A stretch of 53,554 nucleotides of DNA from CAMDBL01 sp964498125 (GTDB lineage Bacteria; Pseudomonadota; Alphaproteobacteria; Rhizobiales; Hyphomicrobiaceae), in assembly GCA_964498125.1 (NCBI GenBank), contig CAZCGE010000082.1, positions 1-53,554 of the forward strand, in the 5' to 3' direction. Shown here piece after piece: positions 33,127-41,737 of this stretch. The position numbers and the translations under genes were made by a program. Numbering within the stretch: the first letter of the stretch is position 1; each line of letters begins with the position of its first letter. Under the pieces are notes generated by a model. The model did not search any database, was not told the DNA's origin, and saw nothing but the letters and a program-made list of their open reading frames with translations.

Positions 33127-34965
33127 TCACGCGACGCTGGCCTCGCGATCCGACTCGCGCTTGCGCTCCTGCTTCTTGCGCTCGTTGGGGTCGAGCCAGC
33201 GCTTGCGCAGGCGGATCGAGTCCGGTGTGATCTCGACCAGCTCGTCGTCGGCGATGTAGCTCATCGCCTTCTCCAGGGTCAGCCGCATCGGCGGTGTCAG
33301 CGTCAGCGCCTCGTCCTTGCCGGCGGCGCGCACGTTCGACAGCTTCTTGCCCTGTGTGACGTTGACGATCAAATCATTGTCGCGGGTGTGCTCGCCAACG
33401 ATCATGCCTTCGTAGACCCGTGTCTGCGGCCCGATCATGAACGGCCCGCGATCCTGCAGATAGAACAGCGCGTAGGCGGTGGCCTCGCCGACGGCGTTGG
33501 AAATCAGCACGCCGGTGCGGCGCCCGGTGATCTCGCCCTTGTAGGGCGCATACGTGTGGAAGATGCGGTTCATCACGGCCGTGCCACGAGTATCCGACAG
33601 CAGCTCCGACTGATAGCCGAGCAGTCCTCGCGTCGGCGCGTAAAACACCATGCGCGTGCGCCCGCCGCCGGAGGGGCGCATCTCGATCATCTCGCCGCGC
33701 CGTTCAGACAGCTTGGAGACGACAACGCCAGTGTGGGCGTCGTCGACGTCGACGATCACCTCCTCGATCGGCTCCAGGCGCTGGCGCGTGGCCTCGTCGG
33801 TCTTGTAGACCACCTTGGGGCGCGAAACGGTGAGCTCGAAGCCTTCCCGGCGCATGTTCTCGATCAGGATGGCGAGCTGCAACTCGCCGCGGCCAGAGAC
33901 TGTGAAGGCTTCCTTGTCGTCCGACTCCGAGATGTGGATGGCAATGTTGCGCTCCGCCTCCTTCAACAGCCGCTCGCGAATGACGCGGCTCTGCACCTTG
34001 TCGCCTTCCTGCCCCGCGAACGGGCCGTCATTGATGCGGAAGGTCATGGACAGGGTCGGCGGATCGACCGGCTGAGCGACCAGCGGGGTTTCGACGGAAA
34101 GATCGCATAGCGTGTCGGCGACCGTCGCAACGCTCATGCCAGCCAGGGCGACAATCTCGCCGGCTTCCGCGAACTCGACCATGGTGCGTTCCAGGCCGCG
34201 GAACGCCAGCACCTTTTGCGCCCGGAACTGCTCGACCACCCGGCCGTCGTGGTGCAGCGCCTTCAGCATCTGGTTGGCCTTGACGCTGCCCGACGTGATG
34301 CGGCCGGTCAGGATGCGGCCGAGGTAGGGGTCGGCCTCCAAGGTCGTCGCCAGCATGCGGAACGGGCCGGTATCGATGGTCGGCGGCGGCACGTGCGCCA
34401 CCACGAGGTCGAACATCGGCGCCAGGTTATCCTTGGGGCCGGCGGGATCGAGCGCCATCCAGCCGTCGCGGCCCGAGCCGTAGAGCACGGGGAAATCCAG
34501 CTGCTCGTCGCTGGCATCGAGATTGGCGAACAGATCGAAGATCTCGTTCAGCACGTCGAGATGGCGCTCGTCCGGCCGGTCGATCTTGTTGATGGCGACG
34601 ATCGGCCGGAGGCCTCGCTTGAGGGCCTTGGAAACCACGAATTTGGTCTGCGGCAGCGGGCCTTCGGAGGCATCGACGAGGACGACCACGCCGTCGACCA
34701 TGTTGAGGATGCGCTCGACCTCACCGCCGAAATCAGCGTGGCCTGGTGTATCGACGATGTTAATGCGGATGTCCTTCCACACCACGCTCGTGCACTTGGC
34801 GAGAATGGTGATGCCACGCTCGCGCTCGAGGTCGTTGGAGTCCATGGCGCGCTCGACCACGCGCTGGTTCTCACGGAATGCGCCCGACTGCTGTAGCAGC
34901 TTGTCGACCAGCGTGGTCTTGCCGTGATCGACGTGGGCGATAATGGCGATATTGCGAAGTTGCAT
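33127..34965 (-). CDS. typA: Translational GTPase TypA/BipA
   Basis: The protein has 612 residues. The GTPase motifs are AHVDHGKTTLVDKLL near the N-terminus, ERERGITILAK, DTPGHADFGGEVER and NKIDRPDERH; domain II and two elongation-factor-G-like C-terminal domains follow (SVETPLVAQPVDPPTLSMTF, FEPIEEV-type region, GYQSELLSDTRGTAVMNR), ending in a basic tail. BipA binds ribosomes and helps 50S assembly under stress or cold. Length and start are standard. It lies upstream of the molybdenum-sox operon in the same direction, 203 bases away. Confidence 0.96.
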   Translation of the reverse strand: MQLRNIAIIAHVDHGKTTLVDKLLQQSGAFRENQRVVERAMDSNDLERERGITILAKCTSVVWKDIRINIVDTPGHADFGGEVERILNMVDGVVVLVDASEGPLPQTKFVVSKALKRGLRPIVAINKIDRPDERHLDVLNEIFDLFANLDASDEQLDFPVLYGSGRDGWMALDPAGPKDNLAPMFDLVVAHVPPPTIDTGPFRMLATTLEADPYLGRILTGRITSGSVKANQMLKALHHDGRVVEQFRAQKVLAFRGLERTMVEFAEAGEIVALAGMSVATVADTLCDLSVETPLVAQPVDPPTLSMTFRINDGPFAGQEGDKVQSRVIRERLLKEAERNIAIHISESDDKEAFTVSGRGELQLAILIENMRREGFELTVSRPKVVYKTDEATRQRLEPIEEVIVDVDDAHTGVVVSKLSERRGEMIEMRPSGGGRTRMVFYAPTRGLLGYQSELLSDTRGTAVMNRIFHTYAPYKGEITGRRTGVLISNAVGEATAYALFYLQDRGPFMIGPQTRVYEGMIVGEHTRDNDLIVNVTQGKKLSNVRAAGKDEALTLTPPMRLTLEKAMSYIADDELVEITPDSIRLRKRWLDPNERKKQERKRESDREASVA

Positions 34966-35049
34966 GGATCATCCGGGCTTGGCGCCGCATGTTGCGGTGC
35001 GCAATCATTGGCGCGGGGGTAGCACATCGCACCGGCAGCCGCCAGTGGC

Positions 35050-35100
35050 GGGGTCAGACCCTACTTCGTTGCCCGCCTCCGGCGGCGCCGGTCTGACCCC
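35050..35100. repeat. GGGGTCAGACC inverted repeat
   Basis: GGGGTCAGACC (35050-35060) and GGTCTGACCCC (35090-35100) are perfect 11-base inverted arms around a GC-rich loop with its own short stem. It lies in the 139 bases between typA and the tartrate dehydrogenase gene, four bases from the latter's stop. The same core forms the palindromes inside the UbiB-like gene at 43914-44017. Confidence 0.85.
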
Positions 35101-35104
35101 TTGC

Positions 35105-36178
35105 TCAGGCGTTATCGCCGATCAGCGCCTCGCACACGGCATTCGTCACGGCCTCGGTGGTCGCGGTGCCGCCAAGATCGGGCGTGTGCAGCCGCGGGTC
35201 GGCGGTGACACGCTCGATGGCGCGCATCAGGCGCTGGCCCGCGGCCGGCTCACCCAGGTGCTCGAGCATCATGACGGCTGACCAGAACGTGCCGATCGGA
35301 TTGGCGATGCCCTTGCCGGCGATGTCGAAGGCCGAGCCGTGGATCGGCTCGAACATCGAGGGAAATTTGCGCTCGGGATTGAGGTTGGCGGTGGGTGCGA
35401 TGCCGATCGAGCCGGCCAGGGCGGCCGCCAGGTCGGAGAGGATGTCGGCGTGCAAGTTGGTCGCCACCACCGTGTCGATGGATTCAGGCTTCATCACCAT
35501 GCGCATGGCCATGGCGTCGACCAGCATCTTGTCCCACGTCACATCCGGGTAGCCTGCCGCCACCTCGGCGGCGATGTCGTCCCACATCACCATGCCGTGG
35601 CGCTGGGCATTGGACTTGGTGACGATGGTCAGCAGCTTGCGCGGCCTGGTACGGGCCAGCTCGAAGGCGAAGCGGATGATGCGGGCGACGCCGGTGCGTG
35701 TGAACATGGCGACGTCCGTTCCCACCTCCTCGGGCAGCCCGCGATGCACCCGGCCACCGATGCCGGCATATTCGCCCTCCGAGTTCTCGCGCACGATCAC
35801 CCAATCGAGCTCTGGCCCACTGACATGGCGCAACGGGCTGGTGATGCCAGGCAGCACGCGCGTCGGGCGCACATTGGCGTACTGGTCGAATGGCTGGCAG
35901 ATGGCGAGCCGCAAGCCCCACAAGGTGATGTGATCGGGCACGCCGGGTGCGCCGACCGCGCCGAAATAGATGGCGTCGTGGCCCTTGATCAGGTCGCGGC
36001 CGTTGTCCGGCATCATGATGCCGTGGCGGCGGTAGTAGTCCGAGCCCCAGTCGAAATGGTCGAAGGCGACCGCGAAGCCGGCGCGCCCGGCGAGAACTTC
36101 GAGCACCTTGATGCCGGCGGCAATGACTTCCGTGCCGATACCGTCTCCAGGTATCGCAGCGATACGATAGGTGCGCAT
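35105..36178 (-). CDS. Tartrate dehydrogenase/decarboxylase family protein
   Basis: This 357-residue beta-decarboxylating dehydrogenase belongs with isocitrate/isopropylmalate enzymes. It starts MRTYRIAAIPGDGIGTEVIAAG; substrate Arg residues lie in DWVIVRENSEGEYAGIGGR, the Lys in VTKSNAQRHGMVMWDD, the Mg-binding Asp residues in DAMAMRMV and NLHADILSDLAAALAG, and NAD binding in EPIHGSAFDIAGKGIANP. The GGRVHRG and FDHFDWGSDYYRRHG blocks fit TtuC/YeaU tartrate or D-malate enzymes better than LeuB. AAAGGA stands upstream of ATG 36178. Confidence 0.88.
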   Translation of the reverse strand: MRTYRIAAIPGDGIGTEVIAAGIKVLEVLAGRAGFAVAFDHFDWGSDYYRRHGIMMPDNGRDLIKGHDAIYFGAVGAPGVPDHITLWGLRLAICQPFDQYANVRPTRVLPGITSPLRHVSGPELDWVIVRENSEGEYAGIGGRVHRGLPEEVGTDVAMFTRTGVARIIRFAFELARTRPRKLLTIVTKSNAQRHGMVMWDDIAAEVAAGYPDVTWDKMLVDAMAMRMVMKPESIDTVVATNLHADILSDLAAALAGSIGIAPTANLNPERKFPSMFEPIHGSAFDIAGKGIANPIGTFWSAVMMLEHLGEPAAGQRLMRAIERVTADPRLHTPDLGGTATTEAVTNAVCEALIGDNA

Positions 36179-36342
36179 GCGGGATCCTTTGCGTGGTCTC
36201 GCTGTCTTGTGGTCAAAGGCGGCGGCCGGCGTCAAGCGGCGCGTGGCGACACTTCCGTCGAGACCCGTCCAGCGGTAGCGGTTGGCTCAATCCATCGCGC
36301 GCGAATAGACTGGCGCTGCAACCCCAACGACACAGGCTCGGC

Positions 36343-37041
36343 ATGCCCGCACGACCCCAGAAAAGCAGAAAGGTATCCGGTCGCGCCGGCGCGCACCTGG
36401 AAACCGATGCGCGCCACGAGCTGGTCGATACCGCACTGAAGATGAGCCTGCGTGGCCTGTCGCCTGGCCGGTCGGGCAACGTTTCGCGGCGATGGCGCGA
36501 CGGCATGATGATCACGCCGTCCGGCCTGATCTACGGTGAAATGACGCCCGCGGACGTGGTGGTCGTCGGCGCCGACGGCAGCGTGGCGAAGGGCCAACGC
36601 ACGCCCTCCAGCGAGTGGCGGTTTCACCTTGCGGCCTATCGGGCGCGGCCCGACATGGGCGCCATCGTGCACACCCATTCGCCCAACGCCACTGTGCTGG
36701 CGTGCGCGCACCGGCCGATCCCGGCATTCCACTACATGGTGGCGGCAGCTGGCGGCAGTGACATCCCGCTGGTGCCTTACGCCACCTTTGGCACCGAGGC
36801 GCTGGCACGTCATGTCGCCGATGGCCTGCGGCACCGCCAGGCCTGCCTGATGGCCAATCATGGCGCCATCGCCATCGGCGCCACTCTTGCAGCCGCGCTG
36901 GACCTCGCCGACACGATCGAGATCCTGGCCGAGCAGTATTGCAAGGTGCTGATGCTCGGCCGGGCGCACATCCTGCCCGACGCCGAGATGGCCGAGGTGC
37001 TGCAACGCTTCAAGAGCTACGGCCAATCGGCCAAGACGTGA
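36343..37041 (+). CDS. Class II aldolase/adducin family protein
   Basis: This 232-residue zinc protein has GRSGNVSRRWRDGMMITPSG (phosphate/substrate loop), the catalytic Glu near SSEWRFHLAAYRARPD, the metal pair in IVHTHSPNATVLAC and the third His in CLMANHGAIAIG. It is in the fuculose-phosphate/ribulose-phosphate epimerase group; the substrate cannot be assigned. ATG 36343 is chosen because the helical N-terminus begins there; the longer frame overlaps the promoter region of the divergent tartrate dehydrogenase gene. Confidence 0.88.
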   Translation: MPARPQKSRKVSGRAGAHLETDARHELVDTALKMSLRGLSPGRSGNVSRRWRDGMMITPSGLIYGEMTPADVVVVGADGSVAKGQRTPSSEWRFHLAAYRARPDMGAIVHTHSPNATVLACAHRPIPAFHYMVAAAGGSDIPLVPYATFGTEALARHVADGLRHRQACLMANHGAIAIGATLAAALDLADTIEILAEQYCKVLMLGRAHILPDAEMAEVLQRFKSYGQSAKT

Positions 37042-37145
37042 TGGCCGCGACAGGCCGCGACACAGGGCAATCTTTGGCAGTATAATGAAGCGGTTATGCC
37101 GCGACGATTATCTCCGCGTAGGAAGATCACAAATAGGAATCCGAC

Positions 37146-38030
37146 ATGAGTTCACTCAAAGGCAAGACGCTGTTCATCACCGGGGCAAGTCGCGGCATCG
37201 GCTTGGCCATCGCGCTCAGAGCCGCGCGCGACGGCGCCAACGTCGCCATCGCCGCCAAGACCAGCGATCCGCACCCCAGGCTCGAGGGCACCATTCATAC
37301 CGCCGCGGCGGCGATCGAAAAAGCCGGCGGCCGGGCGCTGCCGCTGGTCTGCGACATCCGCGTCGAGGAGCAGGTCGTGGCCGCCGTGGCCCGTACCGTG
37401 ACCGAGTTCGGCGGCATCGACATCTGCGTCAATAACGCCTCGGCCATCTCGCTCACCGGTGCCGAAGCCACCGACATGAAGCGCTTCGACCTGATGCACG
37501 GCATCAACACGCGCGGCACATTCCTGGTCTCGAAGCTGTGCATCCCGCATCTGCGCAAGGCAGCCAATCCGCACATAGTCATGCTGTCGCCGCCCTTGGA
37601 CATGAACCCCAAGTGGTTCGGCCCGCATGTCGCCTATTCCATCGCCAAGTACGGCATGAGCCTGTGCGTGCTCGGGCTGGCGGAGGAGTTGAAAAAAGAC
37701 GGCATCGCCGTCAACGCCCTGTGGCCACGCACCACCATCGCCACCGCCGCCATCCGCAACATCCTCGGCGGCGACCGGCTGATCGCCATGAGCCGCACGC
37801 CGGACATCCTCGCCGACGCGGCGCATCTGCTGTTCTCGCAACCGGCGCGCAGCCTGACCGGGCAGTTCCTGATCGATGACACGTTCCTGCACGAGGTCGG
37901 CGGCGTCACGGACTTCGAGGCCTACCGCATCGACCCGAGCGTTGCCCTGGCGCCCGACTTCTTCGTGCCGGAGTCGAGCACCCCGCCCGCGGGCGTGGCA
38001 TTGGCGAAGATGACGCTGGGCCGGGGGTAG
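37146..38030 (+). CDS. SDR oxidoreductase (HSDL2-like)
   Basis: This 294-residue short-chain dehydrogenase has TGASRGIGLAIALRAARDGANV, the adjacent AAKTSDPHPRLEGTIHTAAA block characteristic of the HSDL2-like branch, NNASAISLTG, the catalytic Ser in IVMLSPPLD and YSIAKYGMSL. The C-terminus after residue 250 is longer than in classical SDRs. It may act on fatty acyl or terpenoid substrates; no direct evidence. It stands 104 bases after the aldolase gene and is followed by an inverted repeat. Confidence 0.9.
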   Translation: MSSLKGKTLFITGASRGIGLAIALRAARDGANVAIAAKTSDPHPRLEGTIHTAAAAIEKAGGRALPLVCDIRVEEQVVAAVARTVTEFGGIDICVNNASAISLTGAEATDMKRFDLMHGINTRGTFLVSKLCIPHLRKAANPHIVMLSPPLDMNPKWFGPHVAYSIAKYGMSLCVLGLAEELKKDGIAVNALWPRTTIATAAIRNILGGDRLIAMSRTPDILADAAHLLFSQPARSLTGQFLIDDTFLHEVGGVTDFEAYRIDPSVALAPDFFVPESSTPPAGVALAKMTLGRG

Positions 38031-38042
38031 GATGCGCTGCGC

Positions 38043-38083
38043 CCCAAACGGATGTTTCCGGCGTAGATGGAATTCCGTTTGGG
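38043..38083. repeat. CCCAAACGGA inverted repeat (possible terminator)
   Basis: CCCAAACGGA (38043-38052) and TCCGTTTGGG (38074-38083) are perfect ten-base arms around a 21-base loop, starting 12 bases after the SDR stop. There is no T-run after it, so it may be a Rho-assisted stop or an mRNA-stabilising hairpin. The rest of the space up to gltX shows nothing else. Confidence 0.6.
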
Positions 38084-38263
38084 AAGGCGCGTGGGGGGAT
38101 GGTGGCATTTCCACCGCTTCCCCACACCCCGAACTGATCGGGACATCTCGGCGTGCTCGCTGGCGGTGGATGCACGCGCTGGCGCGGCAATATCTTGGCC
38201 AATCGCCGAAACTCTGCTTAGAGGGCCCACCAGCACTTCACCGACCACCAGATGCGTCACCCC

Positions 38264-39727
38264 ATGCCCACACCCGTCGTCACGCGCTTCGCCCCCTCGC
38301 CCACCGGCACGCTGCACATTGGCGGCGCGCGGACGGCGCTGTTCAACTGGCTCTATGCCCGCCACACCGGCGGCACGTTCCTGCTGCGCATCGAGGACAC
38401 CGACCGCGAGCGCTCGAAACCCGAGCACGTCGACGCGATCCTGGGCTCGCTGAAATGGCTCGAGTTGGACTGGGATGGCGAGCCGCTATTCCAGTTCGCG
38501 CGCGCCGACCGGCACCGGGCTGTGGCGCAACAGCTGCTCGCCAAGGGCCACGCCTACCGCTGCTGGCTGACGCCGGCCGAGCTGGAGGCCATGCATGCGG
38601 CCATCGCGACCGAGCGTGTCCTGGCGAAGACGGAGAACCGGCCGCCGAAGGGCCAGCAAACGATCCAAAGCCCGTGGCGTGATCGCGATCCGAAAGAGGC
38701 GCCTGCCGGCGTCGAGCCTGTGCTGCGCCTGAAGGCGCCCCGCGACGGCGAAACGGTGATCGACGACAAGGTGCAGGGCCGCGTCGTGGTCCGCAACAGC
38801 CAGCTCGACGACCTCATCGTTCTCAGAAGCGATGGCACGCCGACCTATAATTTCGCCGTCGTCGTCGACGATCACGACATGGGCGTCACGCACGTCATCC
38901 GCGGCGACGATCATCTCAACAATGCCAGCCGGCAGACGCTGATCTACCAGGGCCTGGGCTGGGAGATCCCCGTTTTCGCGCACGTGCCGCTGATCCACGG
39001 GCCGGACGGCGCCAAGCTGTCGAAGCGGCATGGCGCGCAGGGCACGGAGGAATACCGCGCCTTGGGCTATCTGCCTGCTGGGCTGCGCAATTATCTGGCG
39101 CGGCTGGGGTGGAGCCACGGCGACGACGAGATCTTCTCGACCGAGCAAATGGTGGCCTGGTTCGACATCGACGGCATCGGCAAAAGCCCGGCGCGCTTCG
39201 ATTTCAAGAAGCTCGCCGACGTCAACGCCCACTACATCCGCGGCGCGAGCACCGACGAGCTGATCCGGCGGATCGAGGACATGCTGCCGGACATCCCTGG
39301 CGGCATGGCGCTGCACGGCAAATTCGACCGCAACCACGGCTGGGATCGGCTGGCGCGCGCCATGCCGGGGCTCAAGCAGCGCGCCAAGACCCTGCAAGAG
39401 CTGATCGACGGCGCGCGGTTTCTAATCGCCGAGCGCCCGCTGGCGCTGGACGACAAAGCCATGGCCGCGCTCGACGCCGACGGCCGCGCCTGCAACGCCG
39501 CCGTGCTGGCGGTCTTGTCGTCGATCGACGACGCACAGTGGCAGCCAGCAACGCTCGAGGCCGCCGTCAAGGCCTACGTCGAGACGAACGGCCTCAAGCT
39601 CGGCAAGGTGGCGCAGCCGCTGCGCGCCGCGCTGACCGGCTCCACGGTGTCGCCGCCAGTGTTCGACGTCCTGGCCGCGCTCGGCCGCGAGGAGGCGCTG
39701 GCGCGGATTGCGGAATATGCGGGGTGA
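38264..39727 (+). CDS. gltX: Glutamyl-tRNA synthetase
   Basis: This class I synthetase of about 487 residues charges tRNA with glutamate. The HIGH-type signature is FAPSPTGTLHIGGARTALFN, the KMSKS-type loop is GAKLSKRHGAQGTEEY near residue 250, and the C-terminal all-helical anticodon domain ends in TGSTVSPPVFDVLAALGREE. The ATG at 38252 adds four residues and is an alternative; neither has a clear ribosome site. Only 13 bases separate its stop from that of the convergent gene. Alphaproteobacteria often carry two gltX genes, so it may be the mischarging or the standard copy. Confidence 0.94.
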   Translation: MPTPVVTRFAPSPTGTLHIGGARTALFNWLYARHTGGTFLLRIEDTDRERSKPEHVDAILGSLKWLELDWDGEPLFQFARADRHRAVAQQLLAKGHAYRCWLTPAELEAMHAAIATERVLAKTENRPPKGQQTIQSPWRDRDPKEAPAGVEPVLRLKAPRDGETVIDDKVQGRVVVRNSQLDDLIVLRSDGTPTYNFAVVVDDHDMGVTHVIRGDDHLNNASRQTLIYQGLGWEIPVFAHVPLIHGPDGAKLSKRHGAQGTEEYRALGYLPAGLRNYLARLGWSHGDDEIFSTEQMVAWFDIDGIGKSPARFDFKKLADVNAHYIRGASTDELIRRIEDMLPDIPGGMALHGKFDRNHGWDRLARAMPGLKQRAKTLQELIDGARFLIAERPLALDDKAMAALDADGRACNAAVLAVLSSIDDAQWQPATLEAAVKAYVETNGLKLGKVAQPLRAALTGSTVSPPVFDVLAALGREEALARIAEYAG

Positions 39728-39740
39728 ACCGCGGCGCGAG

Positions 39741-40292
39741 CTACTCCTTGCTCGGCGCGCGCTCGATGCCGCCGGGGCGACGCTCGCTGGCGCCTCGCGG
39801 TGGCTTTGCCGGGGTTTCCTCGCCGCGATAGGCCGGCGCGGCGCCAGCCGGCGGCGCGTTCATGGAGCGCGTTGTCGTTCCCCCGGCCGGCGAGCCAACG
39901 TTGAGCGGCTTGCCATCCTTGCCAACGGCGGCCTTGTCCTTGCCGGCATCGGCGGCCTTCCTCTTGACCTTGGCTTTGTCCGCGTCCGATGACTTGCCGT
40001 CCTTGCCTGGCGCCGGAGGCGCCGCGGGCTGCGCGGGTGTGGCGGCTGGCGGCGGCATGATGGCGGCCGGCGCCGGTGCTGGAGCTGCCAGTGGCGGCGG
40101 CATCGCCGTAGCAGGGCGTGTCGCGCCACGGGTCGTCGCCGATGGCGCCCGCTCCATGCTGTCTTGCGGCGTCGGGCTGCGCTCGATGCCGCCCGGCAGC
40201 CGCTCGGATTGGGCCTGCGCCAGTCCCGGCGCAACCACTGCCGCGGCCGCAAGGCCAAGACCAACGAACCAAGACCTGAGTTGACCGGTCAT
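39741..40292 (-). CDS. Secreted Ala/Pro/Lys-rich protein with PGGIER repeats
   Basis: This 183-residue protein has a signal peptide (SWFVGLGLAAAAVVAPGLAQAQ) and no known domain. The mature part begins SERLPGGIERSPTPQDSMER, then an Ala/Pro stretch (residues about 60-95), a Lys/Asp-rich stretch (GKDGKSSDADKAKVKRKAAD), and ends ERRPGGIERAPSKE, so the PGGIERxP motif stands at both ends. It looks disordered and may bind the cell wall or a partner. ATG 40292 overlaps the stop of the CHASE2 gene by four bases, so the two are translationally coupled. Confidence 0.75.
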   Translation of the reverse strand: MTGQLRSWFVGLGLAAAAVVAPGLAQAQSERLPGGIERSPTPQDSMERAPSATTRGATRPATAMPPPLAAPAPAPAAIMPPPAATPAQPAAPPAPGKDGKSSDADKAKVKRKAADAGKDKAAVGKDGKPLNVGSPAGGTTTRSMNAPPAGAAPAYRGEETPAKPPRGASERRPGGIERAPSKE

Positions 40293-41410
40293 GCTTCCCC
40301 ACTCCTCTTGAATAATCGTCCGCCGAGCACGTGCAGGGAGCGCCCGGCCGTCACGCCCAAAAACCAAGCCAGCAGCGCCAGTGTGAACGGCAGCAGCAGG
40401 CGACCATGCACGAACAATATGGCATCAATAGCTACCAACGCGCTCGTGGCAAAGCTCCAACCGATGAGATGCACAACCCGGCTCTCCCACAACAGCCAAC
40501 CGAGCGCGAAGCCAACCAGGCCCAGTATGATCAAGAGGCTATGAACCGCAAGTGAACCAAGCTCGGAGATCGCACGGCGCGGCTCCAGCATCGCCGCCAG
40601 CATATGGGCATGGATGGTCAAGCCGCCCATGCCATCGCCCGTCAACAGCGAGAGTGGGGTGCGATGGCGGTCGCGCAACGGGAAGTCGCCGCCGATGATG
40701 ACGATTCGATCTTTCAGGCGATTGCCCGCTGTCGCTCCGGCTACCAACAGGTCCTGCGCGGGGATGGTCAAGAAATTCGTGGAGCCGTCGGACGGCGGCA
40801 ACAGCCAGGCAATCGCGTGGCCGGCATCGGCCAGCTCCGAGCCGGCGGCTTCAGCCAGAAGGCGTGCGAAGCTCTTGGGATAGGTGCTGCCGAAATGCGG
40901 CAGGGCGGCATAGCGCACCACATCGTCGCGCTCGTGGCGCAGGTTGAGATAGCCCGCCTTGCGGCCGGCTTGGGCCAGGAAGGCCGTCTGGAACTCGCGC
41001 TGAAACGGCTGCAGGTCCCCACGTTCGTCGACGGCGCCGAGCACAACCTCGGCCTTTGCCGTCTTCAGGGCATCGACGAGGGCCTGATCCTTGTTGTCAT
41101 CGGTTTTCTTGAAAAACAGGATATCGAGGCCGATGGCGCGGGCGCCGCTGACATCGACGGCCGAGATGATCCGCGCCAACAAGCCACGATCGACGGGAGA
41201 ACTCGAGTAGTCCTTCAACGTAGCATCGTTGATGATGACCATGGCGACGCCGCTGTGCTGGGTGGCCGGTCGATCCGACAGGTAGGCCGTCCGCCAGTCG
41301 GCGGTGGCATGCTCGAAGCGCAGCACCCAGGGTGCAAATGCGGGTACAAACAGCAGGGCTATCAGCCCCGCGAGGCTGCCGGCGCCGACAGTTGCACGCA
41401 GCCACACCAT
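40289..41410 (-). CDS. CHASE2 sensor protein without an output domain
   Basis: The protein has 373 residues. An N-terminal membrane helix (ATVGAGSLAGLIALLFVPAF), then a periplasmic CHASE2 domain (about 30-285; FEHATADWRTAYL, VAMVIINDATLKDYSSSPVDR, GARAIGLDILFFK, RHRTPLSLLTGDGMGGLTIHA), then three membrane helices to the end (LLIILGLVGFALGWLLW; FATSALVAIDAILFV; LLPFTLALLAWFLGV). CHASE2 proteins usually carry a cyclase, kinase or phosphodiesterase after these helices; here there are about ten residues. The start MVWLRATV has GGGGGCGG upstream; ATG 41488 is possible. Confidence 0.85.
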   Translation of the reverse strand: MVWLRATVGAGSLAGLIALLFVPAFAPWVLRFEHATADWRTAYLSDRPATQHSGVAMVIINDATLKDYSSSPVDRGLLARIISAVDVSGARAIGLDILFFKKTDDNKDQALVDALKTAKAEVVLGAVDERGDLQPFQREFQTAFLAQAGRKAGYLNLRHERDDVVRYAALPHFGSTYPKSFARLLAEAAGSELADAGHAIAWLLPPSDGSTNFLTIPAQDLLVAGATAGNRLKDRIVIIGGDFPLRDRHRTPLSLLTGDGMGGLTIHAHMLAAMLEPRRAISELGSLAVHSLLIILGLVGFALGWLLWESRVVHLIGWSFATSALVAIDAILFVHGRLLLPFTLALLAWFLGVTAGRSLHVLGGRLFKRSGEA

Positions 41411-41737
41411 TACCGCCCCCGCGCCAACCTGCTGCGCCGCTGGCCCGCCGCTGTTGCGGATCGCCGATGGCGGATCCGCAACTTGCAACCAGCTGTACGG
41501 CTATGCCGAACCTTACGCATTCTGTATGCTCCCGAAAACCGCCTCGGGCGCCCTGCCGCGCCCGCCAGTCTTGCGTCAGGCTGAACGCCCAACGGCTACT
41601 TGCCGCTCGATTAATAGTGTACTAGGCAATCATGACGTTCCTATAGGCTAGCGTGCATCGCAACAAGTGCCGGTGCATGTCTCCACTGGCCGACGTGAGT
41701 TGGTCGCACTTGGCCGCCCCAGAAGGATACTCGATCC
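41411..41737. other. Divergent intergenic stretch before citrate synthase
   Basis: About 327 bases between the CHASE2 gene and citrate synthase. An AT-rich patch near 41606-41625 (GATTAATAGTGTACTAGG) with TTGCCG before it may hold the citrate synthase promoter, but spacing is ambiguous. No RNA gene or operator is supported. Confidence 0.4.

Noticed and set aside
40604..41584. Plus-strand 326-codon frame opposite the CHASE2 gene
   Set aside because: Antisense shadow without motifs; the minus-strand CHASE2 and membrane helices are clear.
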